Origin: Planctomycetota bacterium
GTDB lineage: Bacteria > Planctomycetota > UBA8742 > UBA2392
NCBI GenBank assembly: GCA_020638635.1
Contig: JACKIE010000001.1
Span: 248,001-312,000, forward strand
Direction: 5' to 3'
Length of the DNA: 64,000 bases
The notes under the pieces were generated by a model. It did not search any database. It was not told the DNA's origin and saw only the letters and a list, made by a program, of their open reading frames with translations. Below, piece by piece: positions 1 to 7,814 of this stretch. Each line of letters opens with the position of its first letter. The stretch's first letter is position 1. A program made the translations under genes and the position numbers.

Positions 1-549
1 CTGGTCACCCAGCCAGATCAGGAAGTAGGCCCCCCCCGTCATGGTCAGCACCGCCAGCGCGGTGAAGGTGTTCAGGTCCCAGACCACTGCGGATGCGAGA
101 TCCGCCTGTCCTGTGAGCAGCTTGATGGTGAAGAAGGACTGCACGATGCAGATGGGCATCGTGGCAATGCGCGCGTACAGCCGGATCTTGCGTTGTCCGC
201 TTTGGCCCTCCTTCTGGATTTCCTCGAGCTTCGGCACGACCTTCGTCAGCAGCTGGAAAATAATTTCCGCGCTGATGTAGGGCATGATACCGAGGCTGAA
301 GATGGTGAAGTCGGTCAGGCCGCCGGCGGAAAGCGCGTTGTAAATACCCAGAAAGCTGTAGACCCATGTACTTGAGGTCTGCTCGGCGAAAGACTTGGCG
401 AATTCGAGGTTGTCGATACCCGGTACTGGAATCGTGCTGCCCAGGCGATACACAGCCAGGATCAGCAGGGTGAAGAGGGCTTTCTTGCGCAGCTCTGGAA
501 CCCGGAACAGGTTCAGGAAAAGCTCGGATGGCCCTGCTGTCTGCGACAT
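1..549 (-). CDS. secY: Preprotein translocase subunit SecY (5' part, runs off left edge)
   Basis: This is the N-terminal 183 codons of the SecYEG channel, which exports and inserts proteins at the inner membrane. Translation from the ATG at 549 begins MSQTAGPSELFLNLFRVPEL. It continues with the first transmembrane helix (ALFTLLILAVYRLGSTIPVPGID), the plug-region stretch and the second helix with FTIFSLGIMPYISAEIIFQLL, all typical of SecY. The frame stays open to base 1, so the C-terminal part lies outside the window. It follows rplO as the usual last gene of the spc operon. Identification is by recognisable family sequence. Confidence 0.95.
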   Translation of the reverse strand, partial: MSQTAGPSELFLNLFRVPELRKKALFTLLILAVYRLGSTIPVPGIDNLEFAKSFAEQTSSTWVYSFLGIYNALSAGGLTDFTIFSLGIMPYISAEIIFQLLTKVVPKLEEIQKEGQSGQRKIRLYARIATMPICIVQSFFTIKLLTGQADLASAVVWDLNTFTALAVLTMTGGAYFLIWLGDQ

Positions 550-631
550 CGTTACCTCAGTTGTCCGTGCCCCGCCGTTGCGCAGGCCCGGTTGATTGCA
601 TGCCGGAAATTACCCACCGCCCGCGGCTGCA

Positions 632-1093
632 CTAGTCTTTTTTCGCCGCGGCAATCACTTCGCACTTGCCACCCTTGGCTTCAATCTTCTGGCGGGCGGA
701 CTTGCTGAAGCGATGGGCGCGAACATTCAGTTTCTTCTCGAGTTCGCCGTCACCGAGCACCTTGATGCCGTCGGCCAGCTTGTTGATCAGGCCCGCCTTG
801 AGGAACTCATCGGGTCCCACGCTGGCGCCGTCGTCAAAATCGTTCAGGCTGCGAACGTTCAGCACCACGAGGTCCTTGCTGAACTGGTTGCTGAAGCCCA
901 CCTTCGGCAGGCGGCGAACCAGGGGCATCTGGCCGCCCTCAAAGTACCACTTGTGCGCAAAGCCTGTTCGGGCCGAGGCGCCCTTGCCGCCACGTCCGGC
1001 CGTAAGGCCCTTGCCGCTTCCCGGACCGCGACCCTTGCGGACCATCGGCTTCTTACGGGTGTTACCCTTGCGCTTGATTTCGCTGAATTCCAT
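632..1093 (-). CDS. rplO: 50S ribosomal protein L15
   Basis: L15 is a late-assembly protein of the large subunit. The 153-residue product starts MEFSEIKRKGNTRKK and has the glycine/arginine-rich N-terminal extension (VRKGRGPGSGKGLTAGRGGKGA) and the GFEGGQMPL-like signature, here YFEGGQMPLVRRLPKVGF. Length is normal. It lies between rpsE and secY. In many bacteria rpmD (L30) sits between rpsE and rplO, but here only 57 bases separate the two genes, which leaves no room for it. Confidence 0.96.
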   Translation of the reverse strand: MEFSEIKRKGNTRKKPMVRKGRGPGSGKGLTAGRGGKGASARTGFAHKWYFEGGQMPLVRRLPKVGFSNQFSKDLVVLNVRSLNDFDDGASVGPDEFLKAGLINKLADGIKVLGDGELEKKLNVRAHRFSKSARQKIEAKGGKCEVIAAAKKD

Positions 1094-1150
1094 CGTTCGC
1101 TCCGTCGGCCTGCGGCCGCGTTACTCGGCATTCGCCTGGTTGCAGCGGCT

Positions 1151-1858
1151 CTACTTCTCTTCGCCGCCCTCGTTAACGTCACCCGCCGACTCGGCGCCGG
1201 TGTCAGTCTCCGCCTCGGTCCTGCCCTTACCCCTGCCCTCACCGCGCTTGCCACGGCCGCCGCGCTCGCCGCCCTTACCCTTGCCACCCTTGCGGGTATC
1301 CTTGCGGCTCTTGCGGCTCTCCTCGTCCAGGCCCACCGGCTCGAGCTTTGGACCCTCGCGGTCCGGGTGTACCGGTAGTCCTCGCAGCTCAAACACTTCA
1401 CGCTTGGAAAGCAGTTGTTCCAGGCCGTTAAGCGTTGCCTTCACCACGTTCAGCGGGTTGCGATTGCCGTACACCTTCGTAAGGATGTTGCGAACACCGA
1501 GTTCTTCTACCACGGCGCGTACGCTGGCACCGGCCTTGATGCCGGTACCGGGCGCTGCCGGGCGCAGAAGAACCCGGGAGCTGCGGTACTTACCGGTCAC
1601 CGCGTGCGGGATGGTATCGCCGCGCAGCGGGTAGCGCACCAGGTTCTTGCGCGCGTCACGTACCGCCTTTTCGATGCTGGTCGGCACCTCGCGGGCCTTG
1701 CCCTGGCCGTAACCCACGACGCCCTTGCGGTCGCCGATGATCACCAGCGCGGCGAAGCTGAAACGGCGTCCGCCCTTGACCACAGCCGAGGTGCGGTTGA
1801 CGCGCACGACCTTTTCTTCGCCCAGTTCCAGGTCCCGTGCCGAAATGCGATGGCCCAT
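1151..1858 (-). CDS. rpsE: 30S ribosomal protein S5 with long C-terminal tail
   Basis: S5 contributes to translational accuracy on the small subunit. The core (KVVRVNRTSAVVKGGRRFSF, GYGQGKAREVP, APGTGIKAG) is canonical. The product is 235 residues against about 165 in most bacteria. The excess is a C-terminal tail from about residue 175, very rich in Gly, Lys, Arg and Glu (KGGKGKGGERGGRGKRGEGR), ending in an acidic stretch. ATG at 1858 is chosen because AGGA sits 6 bases upstream; a TTG two codons earlier is possible. The tail is low complexity and its function is unknown. Confidence 0.95.
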   Translation of the reverse strand: MGHRISARDLELGEEKVVRVNRTSAVVKGGRRFSFAALVIIGDRKGVVGYGQGKAREVPTSIEKAVRDARKNLVRYPLRGDTIPHAVTGKYRSSRVLLRPAAPGTGIKAGASVRAVVEELGVRNILTKVYGNRNPLNVVKATLNGLEQLLSKREVFELRGLPVHPDREGPKLEPVGLDEESRKSRKDTRKGGKGKGGERGGRGKRGEGRGKGRTEAETDTGAESAGDVNEGGEEK

Positions 1859-1907
1859 GCTCAATCCTGTTTGCTATTCCCAACGGCCGCCAGGGCGGCC
1901 AGGTTTC

Positions 1908-2270
1908 TTAAAACTCCAGTCCTGCCTCACGAGCCGCATCGGCCAGGGCCTTGACGCGGCCATGGTAGCGGAACTGCCCGCGGTCAAAGGCCACCTGCTT
2001 GATGCCCTGCTGCAGTGCGAGTTCGGCGATCTTCCTGCCGATCGCTTTGGCGCCCTCGATGTTGCCCGAATTCTTGTCAGCGTTCTGCTTGCCGACAGTG
2101 GTCGCGCTGCACAGCGTCTTGTGGTTGTGGTCATCGATGATCTGCACCGAAATGTGCTTGACCGAACGATTCACCGACAGGCGGGGGCGCGTACCAGCCG
2201 CGCGGATACGGTTACGCGTGCTGAACGCGCGGCGCCTGGTTCGACGGTAGTTGCTTTTATGAGCCTTCAT
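1908..2270 (-). CDS. rplR: 50S ribosomal protein L18
   Basis: L18 binds 5S rRNA with L5. The 120-residue product has the RRTRRRAFSTRNRIRAAGTRPRL start and the SVNRSVKHISVQIIDD and KAIGRKIAELALQQGIKQVAFDRGQFRYHGRVKALADAAREAGLEF segments that define the family. Length and position between rplF and rpsE are standard for the spc operon. Confidence 0.96.
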   Translation of the reverse strand: MKAHKSNYRRTRRRAFSTRNRIRAAGTRPRLSVNRSVKHISVQIIDDHNHKTLCSATTVGKQNADKNSGNIEGAKAIGRKIAELALQQGIKQVAFDRGQFRYHGRVKALADAAREAGLEF

Positions 2271-2312
2271 CTGTTTGCCTCATGCGGCGGCTGGGGCCGC
2301 CTGTCCTTTGCC

Positions 2313-2861
2313 TTACTTGCCGCCGCCCACGAAAGACTTGCCAGCCTTGCGTACGATGCGCTCGCCCTCGTAGCGCACGCCCTTGCCCTTGTAGGGTTCG
2401 GGTTTACGGGCAGCGCGGATGCGCGCCGCGAACTCGCCGACAGCCTGCTTGTCGATACCGGTAACCTCGATGCGCTGCGGGTTCGGGATCGCCACCGTCA
2501 CGCCTGCAGGCGGCTCCATGTCCACTGTGTGGCAGAAGCCGAGCTGAAGCACCAGCTTCTTGCCCTGCATCTTGCCCTGCCAACCCACGCCCACGATGTC
2601 GAGGTTGCGCTGGTAGCCCTTGGTCACTCCCTCAATCATGTTGGAGATCAGCGCGCGGGTCGTGCCGTGCAGTGCCTTTGCAAGCTTGCTTTCGTTGCGG
2701 CGCCCGACGTTGACGGAGTTCCCCTCGACGGCCACTGTGATCTCGGGGCGGAAGGAAACTTCCAGGCTGCCTTTGGAACCCTGGACCGCGACCTTGTTGC
2801 CCTTCACCTCGACCTTGACGCCGGATGGGACTTCAATTGGTTGTTTGCCGACTCGTGACAT
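2313..2861 (-). CDS. rplF: 50S ribosomal protein L6
   Basis: L6 sits near the GTPase-associated centre of the large subunit. The 182-residue product starts MSRVGKQPIEVPSGVKVEV, the classic L6 N-terminus, and ends with the conserved PEPYKGKGVRYEGERIVRKAGKS motif. The frame stays open 54 codons further upstream into rpsH, but that extension has no L6 similarity, so the ATG at 2861 is used. It follows rpsH closely and is co-transcribed. Confidence 0.96.
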   Translation of the reverse strand: MSRVGKQPIEVPSGVKVEVKGNKVAVQGSKGSLEVSFRPEITVAVEGNSVNVGRRNESKLAKALHGTTRALISNMIEGVTKGYQRNLDIVGVGWQGKMQGKKLVLQLGFCHTVDMEPPAGVTVAIPNPQRIEVTGIDKQAVGEFAARIRAARKPEPYKGKGVRYEGERIVRKAGKSFVGGGK

Positions 2862-2880
2862 CGTTCTGTCCGTCCTGGGC

Positions 2881-3279
2881 TTAGCCCACCTTGCAAAGCA
2901 CTTCCCCGCCGACGCGCTGCTTGCGGCATTCGCGGTCGCTGAGCACGCCCTTGCTGGTTGAGAGAATGCAGATGCCCATGCCGCCGCGCACGCGCGGGAT
3001 GCGCCCCGCCTCGGAGTAGACACGGCGACCGGGCTTGCTGACGCGGTCGATATTGTGGATCACGTGCTCGCCGTCCGGTCCGTAACGCAGGTCCAGGACC
3101 AGCTCGCGGGTATGGCCTTCGCCATCCACGCGCACGCCATTCACGTAGCCCTCGCGCCGCAGCACGTTGGCCAGCTCGTTTTTCAGCTTCGAATACGGAA
3201 TGCGTACCTCGGAATTCCCGTTGCGGGTCGCGTTGCGGATCCGGGTCAGCATGTCCGAAATTGGGTCGTTCATCGACAT
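2881..3279 (-). CDS. rpsH: 30S ribosomal protein S8
   Basis: S8 binds the central domain of 16S rRNA, and in E. coli it represses the spc operon by binding L5 mRNA. The 132-residue product begins MSMNDPISDMLTRIRNATRNG and has the C-terminal signature VRGGMGICILSTSKGVLSDREC. Length is typical. Two ATG codons (3279 and 3273) are both plausible starts. Confidence 0.96.
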   Translation of the reverse strand: MSMNDPISDMLTRIRNATRNGNSEVRIPYSKLKNELANVLRREGYVNGVRVDGEGHTRELVLDLRYGPDGEHVIHNIDRVSKPGRRVYSEAGRIPRVRGGMGICILSTSKGVLSDRECRKQRVGGEVLCKVG

Positions 3280-3319
3280 CTGGTGAAACTCCAGTGGGTC
3301 GAACCTTGGTTAATTCCCT

Positions 3320-3505
3320 TTACCAGCTCGCCTTGCGCATGCCCGGGATTTCTCCCTTGCTCGCAAGCTCGCGCAGGCAACAACGGCAGATCTGCAACTT
3401 GCGGTACACCGCCCTCGGGCGCCCGCAGATCTGACAGCGGTTGCGATGCCGCGTGCTGAACTTCGGCGGCCGCTTGGATTTCTCTACAAGACACGTTCTT
3501 GACAC
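3320..3505 (-). CDS. rpsN: 30S ribosomal protein S14, zinc-binding type Z
   Basis: This is the short, zinc-binding form of S14. The 61-residue product carries CQICG and, 15 residues later, CRCCL, the two CxxC pairs that hold the zinc, and ends with the conserved GEIPGMRKASW. The start is GTG at 3505, preceded by a clear GGAGG ribosome-binding site. It lies between rplE and rpsH as in the canonical spc order. Confidence 0.95.
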   Translation of the reverse strand: MSRTCLVEKSKRPPKFSTRHRNRCQICGRPRAVYRKLQICRCCLRELASKGEIPGMRKASW

Positions 3506-3535
3506 AGGTTACCTCCGGTCCAACTTCTGTTTTGC

Positions 3536-4111
3536 CTAGGCCGCGCCTTTCTTCGGCGTCAGCTTCTTGAGCGGCATTCCCAATCCCATCAGCAGCTCAC
3601 GCGAATGCTCGTCGTTGCCGCCGGTCATGGTGAACGCAATGTTCATTCCCTGTACTTCCTTCACCTTGTCGAGGTCGATGTCAGGGAAGATCGACTGCTC
3701 GTTGAGACCCATGTTGTAGTTGCCGCGGCGATCGAAGCCCTTGGGGCTGAGACCCTGGAAGTCGCGGATGCGGGGCACCGCCACGCTCACCAGCTTCTCC
3801 AGGAACAACCACATGCGGTCGCCCCGTAGCGTGACCTTGGCGCCCACGGTGTCGCCTTCGCGCAGCTTCCAGGTCGCGGCCGCGGTCTTGGCGCGGCAGA
3901 TCACCGCGCGCTGCCCTGCGATCAGGCTCAGTTCGGCTGCCAGGGACTCGGCCATGCCCTTGTTCTTGGACGCTTTGCCGAAACCCATGTTCAGCGTGAT
4001 CTTCTTCAGCTGCGGCACCGCCATGATGTTCTCGATGGCGAACTTCTCACGCAGCATCGGGACGACTTCGTCGCGGTACTTCTGCTTCAGCCTTGGTTCC
4101 GTCTTGCTCAT
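3536..4111 (-). CDS. rplE: 50S ribosomal protein L5
   Basis: L5 binds 5S rRNA and contacts P-site tRNA. The 191-residue product has the family signatures MAVPQLKKITLNMGFGKASKN, GQRAVICRAKTAAATWKLREG and RIRDFQGLSPKGFDRRGNYNMGLNEQSIFPDI, and the C-terminal MNIAFTMTGGNDEHSRELLMGLGMP. Length is slightly above the usual 180. It lies between rplX and rpsN. Confidence 0.96.
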   Translation of the reverse strand: MSKTEPRLKQKYRDEVVPMLREKFAIENIMAVPQLKKITLNMGFGKASKNKGMAESLAAELSLIAGQRAVICRAKTAAATWKLREGDTVGAKVTLRGDRMWLFLEKLVSVAVPRIRDFQGLSPKGFDRRGNYNMGLNEQSIFPDIDLDKVKEVQGMNIAFTMTGGNDEHSRELLMGLGMPLKKLTPKKGAA

Positions 4112-4173
4112 GGCCCTCTCGCCTTGTTTCGTTGTCGCGCCTGGCGACTCCCGGCTTTCCAGCCGGGGTTTGA

Positions 4174-4509
4174 TTAGTCGTCGATCACCGTCTTGGTGCT
4201 CTTGAAGTAGCGCACCCGCTTGCCATCCTGGCGCTTGTAGTGCACGCGCTCAGCCTTACCGGCCTTGGCATTCCATACCATCACGTTGGCGACCGGGATC
4301 GGCGCCTCGCGCTGCACGCGTCCGCCCTGCGGGTTGGCCTCGGACTTGCGCAGGTGCTTCCAGACCATGTTCCTGCCCTCAACGATCACGCGTTGCGAGC
4401 GGCGGTCCACACGCAGCACCTTGCCGCTGGGCTGCTTGCGGTCTTCCGCAGTCTGGGGGCGATCCTTGCCCTTGATGATCTGAACTTCGTCTCCGACTTT
4501 CACATGCAT
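4174..4509 (-). CDS. rplX: 50S ribosomal protein L24
   Basis: L24 is an assembly initiator that binds the 5' end of 23S rRNA. The 111-residue product starts MHVKVGDEVQIIKGKDR, a KOW-type segment, followed by GKVLRVDRRSQRVIVEGRNMVWKHLRKSEANPQGGRVQREAPI, the standard L24 signature. Length is normal. Its start lies two bases from the rplN stop, so the two genes are probably translationally coupled. Confidence 0.95.
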   Translation of the reverse strand: MHVKVGDEVQIIKGKDRPQTAEDRKQPSGKVLRVDRRSQRVIVEGRNMVWKHLRKSEANPQGGRVQREAPIPVANVMVWNAKAGKAERVHYKRQDGKRVRYFKSTKTVIDD

Positions 4510-4511
4510 GG

Positions 4512-4904
4512 CTAGATCACCTCGTTGGCCAGGCTGACGATCTTCATGAACTTCTTGGCGCGCAGCTCACGGGCCACGGCGCCGAAGATGCGGGTGCCGA
4601 CAGGGTTGCCGTCCTTGTCCACGATCACCGCGGCGTTGCGGTCAAACCGCACGTAGCTGCCGTCTTCACGGCGCACGGCGCGGCGGGTGCGCACGATCAC
4701 GCAGCGCACGATGCGCTTCTTCTTGTCCTTCTTGGTGGTCTTTTTGAACAGCTCGCAGGTCGGCGTGGCGGACTTGATCACGCCCACGATCACGTCACCC
4801 ACCGTCGCGTAGCGGCGGCCGCTGTTGCCCAGCACCTTCACGCACACCACGGTGCGCGCGCCGGTGTTGTCGGCCACATCCATGACTGTCTGTTCCTGGA
4901 TCAT
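4512..4904 (-). CDS. rplN: 50S ribosomal protein L14
   Basis: L14 lies at the subunit interface. The 130-residue product starts MIQEQTVMDVADNTGARTVVCVKVLG and keeps YVRFDRNAAVIVDKDGNPVGTRIFGAVARELR. Bacterial L14 is usually 122 residues; the extra length comes from a lysine-rich insert (CELFKKTTKKDKKKRIVR) near residue 50. Position between rpsQ and rplX is canonical. Confidence 0.96.
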   Translation of the reverse strand: MIQEQTVMDVADNTGARTVVCVKVLGNSGRRYATVGDVIVGVIKSATPTCELFKKTTKKDKKKRIVRCVIVRTRRAVRREDGSYVRFDRNAAVIVDKDGNPVGTRIFGAVARELRAKKFMKIVSLANEVI

Positions 4905-4951
4905 CGTTCTGCTCTTCCGTCACGCCTTTGCGTGGACACTTCTTTCGTTCA

Positions 4952-5266
4952 CTATCCCTGGGCCGCCGCGGTTTCCGGCTCTTCGCGCAATCCTTCGTGG
5001 GCACGTCGCACCACGCGTACCAGGCGCCAGGACTTCAGCTTGCTCAGGGGCCGGGTGGCCATGATCTCAACCAGGTCGCCGACGTGCGCTTCGTTGTTTT
5101 CGTCGTGCGCGTGCAGTTTCTTGCGGCGTTTGACGTAACGGTGCGTGCGCGGGTGCTTGACCTGGCGCTCCCAGAGCACCGTGATGGTCTTCTCCATCTT
5201 GTCACTGGTCACCACGCCCTGCAGGCGGCGGCGCTGGTTGCGATCGTTCTTGTTTTCTTCCGACAT
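4952..5266 (-). CDS. rpsQ: 30S ribosomal protein S17
   Basis: S17 is a primary 16S rRNA-binding protein. The 104-residue product has RRLQGVVTSDKMEKTITVLWERQVKHPRTHRYVKRRKKLHAHDE, the family signature, and an OB-fold-sized core. The ATG at 5266 has GGAG just upstream. An upstream in-frame start at 5320 would overlap rpmC and is rejected. The C-terminus runs about 20 residues beyond the E. coli form. Confidence 0.94.
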   Translation of the reverse strand: MSEENKNDRNQRRRLQGVVTSDKMEKTITVLWERQVKHPRTHRYVKRRKKLHAHDENNEAHVGDLVEIMATRPLSKLKSWRLVRVVRRAHEGLREEPETAAAQG

Positions 5267-5306
5267 TCTTCTCTCCAGCCGCGGGCCCTGGCCCGCGGCG
5301 CCATCA

Positions 5307-5669
5307 CTACTTTCCAGCAAGCGAGCCGAGTTCGCGAAGCGTGCGCTGCACCTGCTCCAGCCGGCGCTGCAGGTTGCGGCGCGTGTTCTTCTGCCTTGCG
5401 TCGCCCTCGTGCGGTGCGCCGAGGCTCTTGATCGCTTCCTGCAACTTCTTCTCGTCGGCCTTGGCCCGGGCCAGCCTTTCGCGACCTGCCAGCACCGTCA
5501 TGATGTGGGCTGCTTCGCGCCGCCGCTTGCGCAGTTCGGCGCCGCGCTGCGACGTCATGGCCTCGGTGGTGAACTTCGACTTGAAGTTCTCCTGGGCCAG
5601 CTGGTTCAGGCGGCCCGTCAGCTCCTTCTCGGGCTGTCCTTTCAACGCGTCGAAACTCATGCTCTTCAC
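5307..5669 (-). CDS. rpmC: 50S ribosomal protein L29, nearly twice normal length
   Basis: L29 lies at the peptide exit tunnel, where it helps bind SRP and trigger factor. Bacterial L29 is usually 60-75 residues; this product is 120. The N-terminal half (LTGRLNQLAQENFKSKFTTEAMTSQRGAELRKRRREAAHIMTVLAGRER) matches the two-helix L29 fold. The C-terminal half (from about residue 70) is an additional basic helical segment with RRNLQRRLEQVQRTLRELG. Position between rplP and rpsQ fixes the assignment. A start at the fourth codon (MSFDAL) is also possible. Confidence 0.88.
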   Translation of the reverse strand: MKSMSFDALKGQPEKELTGRLNQLAQENFKSKFTTEAMTSQRGAELRKRRREAAHIMTVLAGRERLARAKADEKKLQEAIKSLGAPHEGDARQKNTRRNLQRRLEQVQRTLRELGSLAGK

Positions 5670-5699
5670 TCCGTGCGCCCCGGGGGGGGCGTTCTTTAC

Positions 5700-6122
5700 C
5701 TAACCTACGCGGTGCTGGCGCTCCACCATGCGGCAGCGCACCGGCATCTTGTTCGCGGCCTTGGCAAGCGCTTCGCGAGCCAGGTCAATGTTGACGCCGC
5801 CCACTTCGAACATCACGGTTCCCGGCTTCACGACGGCGCACCAGAATTCGGGCTCGCCTTTGCCGCTGCCTTGCCGTGTTTCCAGCGGCTTGGCCGAGAC
5901 GGGCTTGTGCGGGAACACGCGGATCCAGTACTTGCCTGCCTTGCCCACAGCGCGACTGATCGCAATTCGGGCGGCCTCGATCTGGCGGCCGGTGATCCAA
6001 CCCGGCTCCAGGGTCTGCAACCCGGCGTCTCCGAACGCCACGAAGTTGCCTCGGCTGGCCTGGCCCTTCACCACGCCGCGCATCACCTTGCGGTACTTGG
6101 TCCTGCTAGGAAGTAAGGCCAT
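5700..6122 (-). CDS. rplP: 50S ribosomal protein L16
   Basis: L16 helps shape the A site of the large subunit. The 140-residue product starts MALLPSRTKYRKVMRGVVKG, with GNFVAFGDAGLQTLEPGWITGRQIEAARIAISRAV and the C-terminal FEVGGVNIDLAREALAKAANKMPVRCRMVER, all diagnostic. Its start overlaps the 3' end of rpsC by 17 bases, which points to translational coupling. Confidence 0.96.
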   Translation of the reverse strand: MALLPSRTKYRKVMRGVVKGQASRGNFVAFGDAGLQTLEPGWITGRQIEAARIAISRAVGKAGKYWIRVFPHKPVSAKPLETRQGSGKGEPEFWCAVVKPGTVMFEVGGVNIDLAREALAKAANKMPVRCRMVERQHRVG

Positions 6123-6771
6123 ATTTCGCCTCCTCCGTCTGCTTCATCAGGCCGCGGTTGATCCAGACCTTGATGCCGAGAATCCCATACGTGGTCTTGG
6201 CTTCCGCGAAGCCGTAGTCGATGTCTGCGTCCAGGGTGCTCAGGGGCACCGAGCCCCACACCTGCTTTTCAACGCGTCCCAGGTCGGCGCCGCCGAGGCG
6301 TCCGGCGCACACCACCTTGCAGCCCAGCGCCCCACCGCCGCGGATCAGCTCAAGCTCGCGCTTGATTGCACGGCGGAAGCTGCCGCGACGTTCAAGCTGC
6401 TCGGCGATGCGTTCGGCGGCGAGCTGCGCGTCCAACTCAGGCTTCTGGACCTCCATCACGCGGATGTCCACAAGCTTCCCGTCCGTCAACAGGCTGATCT
6501 CTTTCTCGAGGTCGCTCAGACGGTTGGTCTTCTTTCCGATCAACATGCCGGGCTTGGCCGTAAACACATAGACCGTGATCTTGTCGTCGCCCTTGCGCTC
6601 GATCTCGACGCGCGGAATGGCAGCGAACTTGTACACGCTCAGGATGTGCTTGCGGATCTTTGTGTCTTCCACCAGGTAGGTGCCGAAGGCCTTCTTGTTC
6701 GCGTACCAACGCGAACGCCAAGGCTTGGTGACACCCACGCGGAATCCGTACGGCCTGATCTTCTGACCCAT
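6106..6771 (-). CDS. rpsC: 30S ribosomal protein S3
   Basis: S3 lines the mRNA entry channel. The 221-residue product begins MGQKIRPYGFRVGVTKPWRSRWYANKK. It has the KH-type segment with GMLIGKKTNRLSDLEKEI and the C-terminal signature GGGALGCKVVCAGRLGGADLGRVEKQVWGSVPLSTLDADIDYGFAEAKTTYGILGIKVWI. Length is normal and position between rplV and rplP is canonical. Confidence 0.97.
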   Translation of the reverse strand: MGQKIRPYGFRVGVTKPWRSRWYANKKAFGTYLVEDTKIRKHILSVYKFAAIPRVEIERKGDDKITVYVFTAKPGMLIGKKTNRLSDLEKEISLLTDGKLVDIRVMEVQKPELDAQLAAERIAEQLERRGSFRRAIKRELELIRGGGALGCKVVCAGRLGGADLGRVEKQVWGSVPLSTLDADIDYGFAEAKTTYGILGIKVWINRGLMKQTEEAKYGLTS

Positions 6772-6807
6772 CGTTTCTCTCCGAGAGCCGAGCTTGCTCT
6801 CAACTTG

Positions 6808-7497
6808 CTACTTCTTCTTGTCCGACTTTTTGGCGGACTTGGTTTCAGTCTTCTTCTCCGCCTTCTTGGCGGGCTTCTTTTCTGCCTTGGCTGCGGCCTT
6901 CTTTGCCGGCTTCTTTTCAGCCTTCTTGGCAGGCTTCTTTTCTGCCTTGGCCTCCGCGTCGGCCTTCTTCTCCGCCTTCGGTGCAGCGGCCTTTTCGGAA
7001 GCCGCAGGCTTTTCAGCCTTGGACTCGGCCGGGGCTTCCATGCGTCCGACCTTGATCAACCGCTGCTCGCGACTCAGGCGCTGGCGGCGCTTGCGCCAGG
7101 CGGGTTTGCCCTTGGACTTCTCTTCCAGATACTCCGGCTCGGCCAGCGTGACGTGCAGGTGGCAGGTGTAGCGGGTGAAGGGATTCGCCATGCCGCGCGA
7201 GCGGGGACGCCAGCGTTTCATGCGCGGTCCTTCATCAACGCGAGCCTCGGCCACTACCAGGCTGTCCGTCTCGATGTCGATGCCGCTGCGATTGCCATAT
7301 TCTTCGGCGTTTGCGACCGCCGACTGGATCAGCTTGCGGATGGCCGGTGCCGCGCGACGGTTGACGAACTGCAGCATCACCATCGCCTCATCAGCGCCGC
7401 GACCCCGCACCGCGTCCATCACCAGGCGCGCCTTGCGCGCGCTCATGCGCAAGTTGCGGGCGGTGGCACTGAACTCTCGCTTCATTCCCTCGGCCAT
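6808..7497 (-). CDS. rplV: 50S ribosomal protein L22 with histone-H1-like C-terminal tail
   Basis: L22 lines the peptide exit tunnel. The first ~150 residues form a normal L22 (ATARNLRMSARKARLVMDAVRG, MLQFVNRRAAPAIRKLIQSAVANAEE, RWRPRSRGMANPF). The product is 229 residues against about 110 normally. The last ~75 residues are almost entirely Lys, Ala, Glu and Pro, in repeated AEKKPAKKA units, like histone-H1 or AlgP tails. An AT-tinged Lys codon run (6808-7000) encodes it. Three similar KKPAKKA units occur at the N-terminus of TopA in this window. Confidence 0.93.
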   Translation of the reverse strand: MAEGMKREFSATARNLRMSARKARLVMDAVRGRGADEAMVMLQFVNRRAAPAIRKLIQSAVANAEEYGNRSGIDIETDSLVVAEARVDEGPRMKRWRPRSRGMANPFTRYTCHLHVTLAEPEYLEEKSKGKPAWRKRRQRLSREQRLIKVGRMEAPAESKAEKPAASEKAAAPKAEKKADAEAKAEKKPAKKAEKKPAKKAAAKAEKKPAKKAEKKTETKSAKKSDKKK

Positions 7498-7536
7498 GAC
7501 AGCCGTCTCCTTCCAGTCTCTTCGCTCGCCGCGGCT

Positions 7537-7806
7537 CTAGGCCTTGCGGTGACCTGTGTGACCCTTGTAGTTGCGGGTCGGGCTGAACTCGCCCAGCTTG
7601 TGCCCCACCATGTCCTCTGTTACGAACACCCGCAGGTGCTGCTTCCCGTTGTGAACCAGGAACGTCAGGTTCACAAACTCGGGAATGATGGTGCTGGCGC
7701 GCGACCAGGTCTTGATCGCCTCGCGGCCACCCTGTTCCTTGACGCGAAGCACCTTATTCATGAGCTTCGGGTCTACAAACGGTCCCTTCTTTAGCGAACG
7801 GGGCAT
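7537..7806 (-). CDS. rpsS: 30S ribosomal protein S19
   Basis: S19 sits in the head of the small subunit and binds S13. The 89-residue product MPRSLKKGPFVDPKLMNKV, with RASTIIPEFVNLTFLVHNGKQHLRVFVTEDMVGHKLGEFSPTRNYKGH, is canonical in sequence and length. It lies between rplB and rplV. Confidence 0.97.
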   Translation of the reverse strand: MPRSLKKGPFVDPKLMNKVLRVKEQGGREAIKTWSRASTIIPEFVNLTFLVHNGKQHLRVFVTEDMVGHKLGEFSPTRNYKGHTGHRKA

Positions 7807-7814
7807 TCCTTCTC

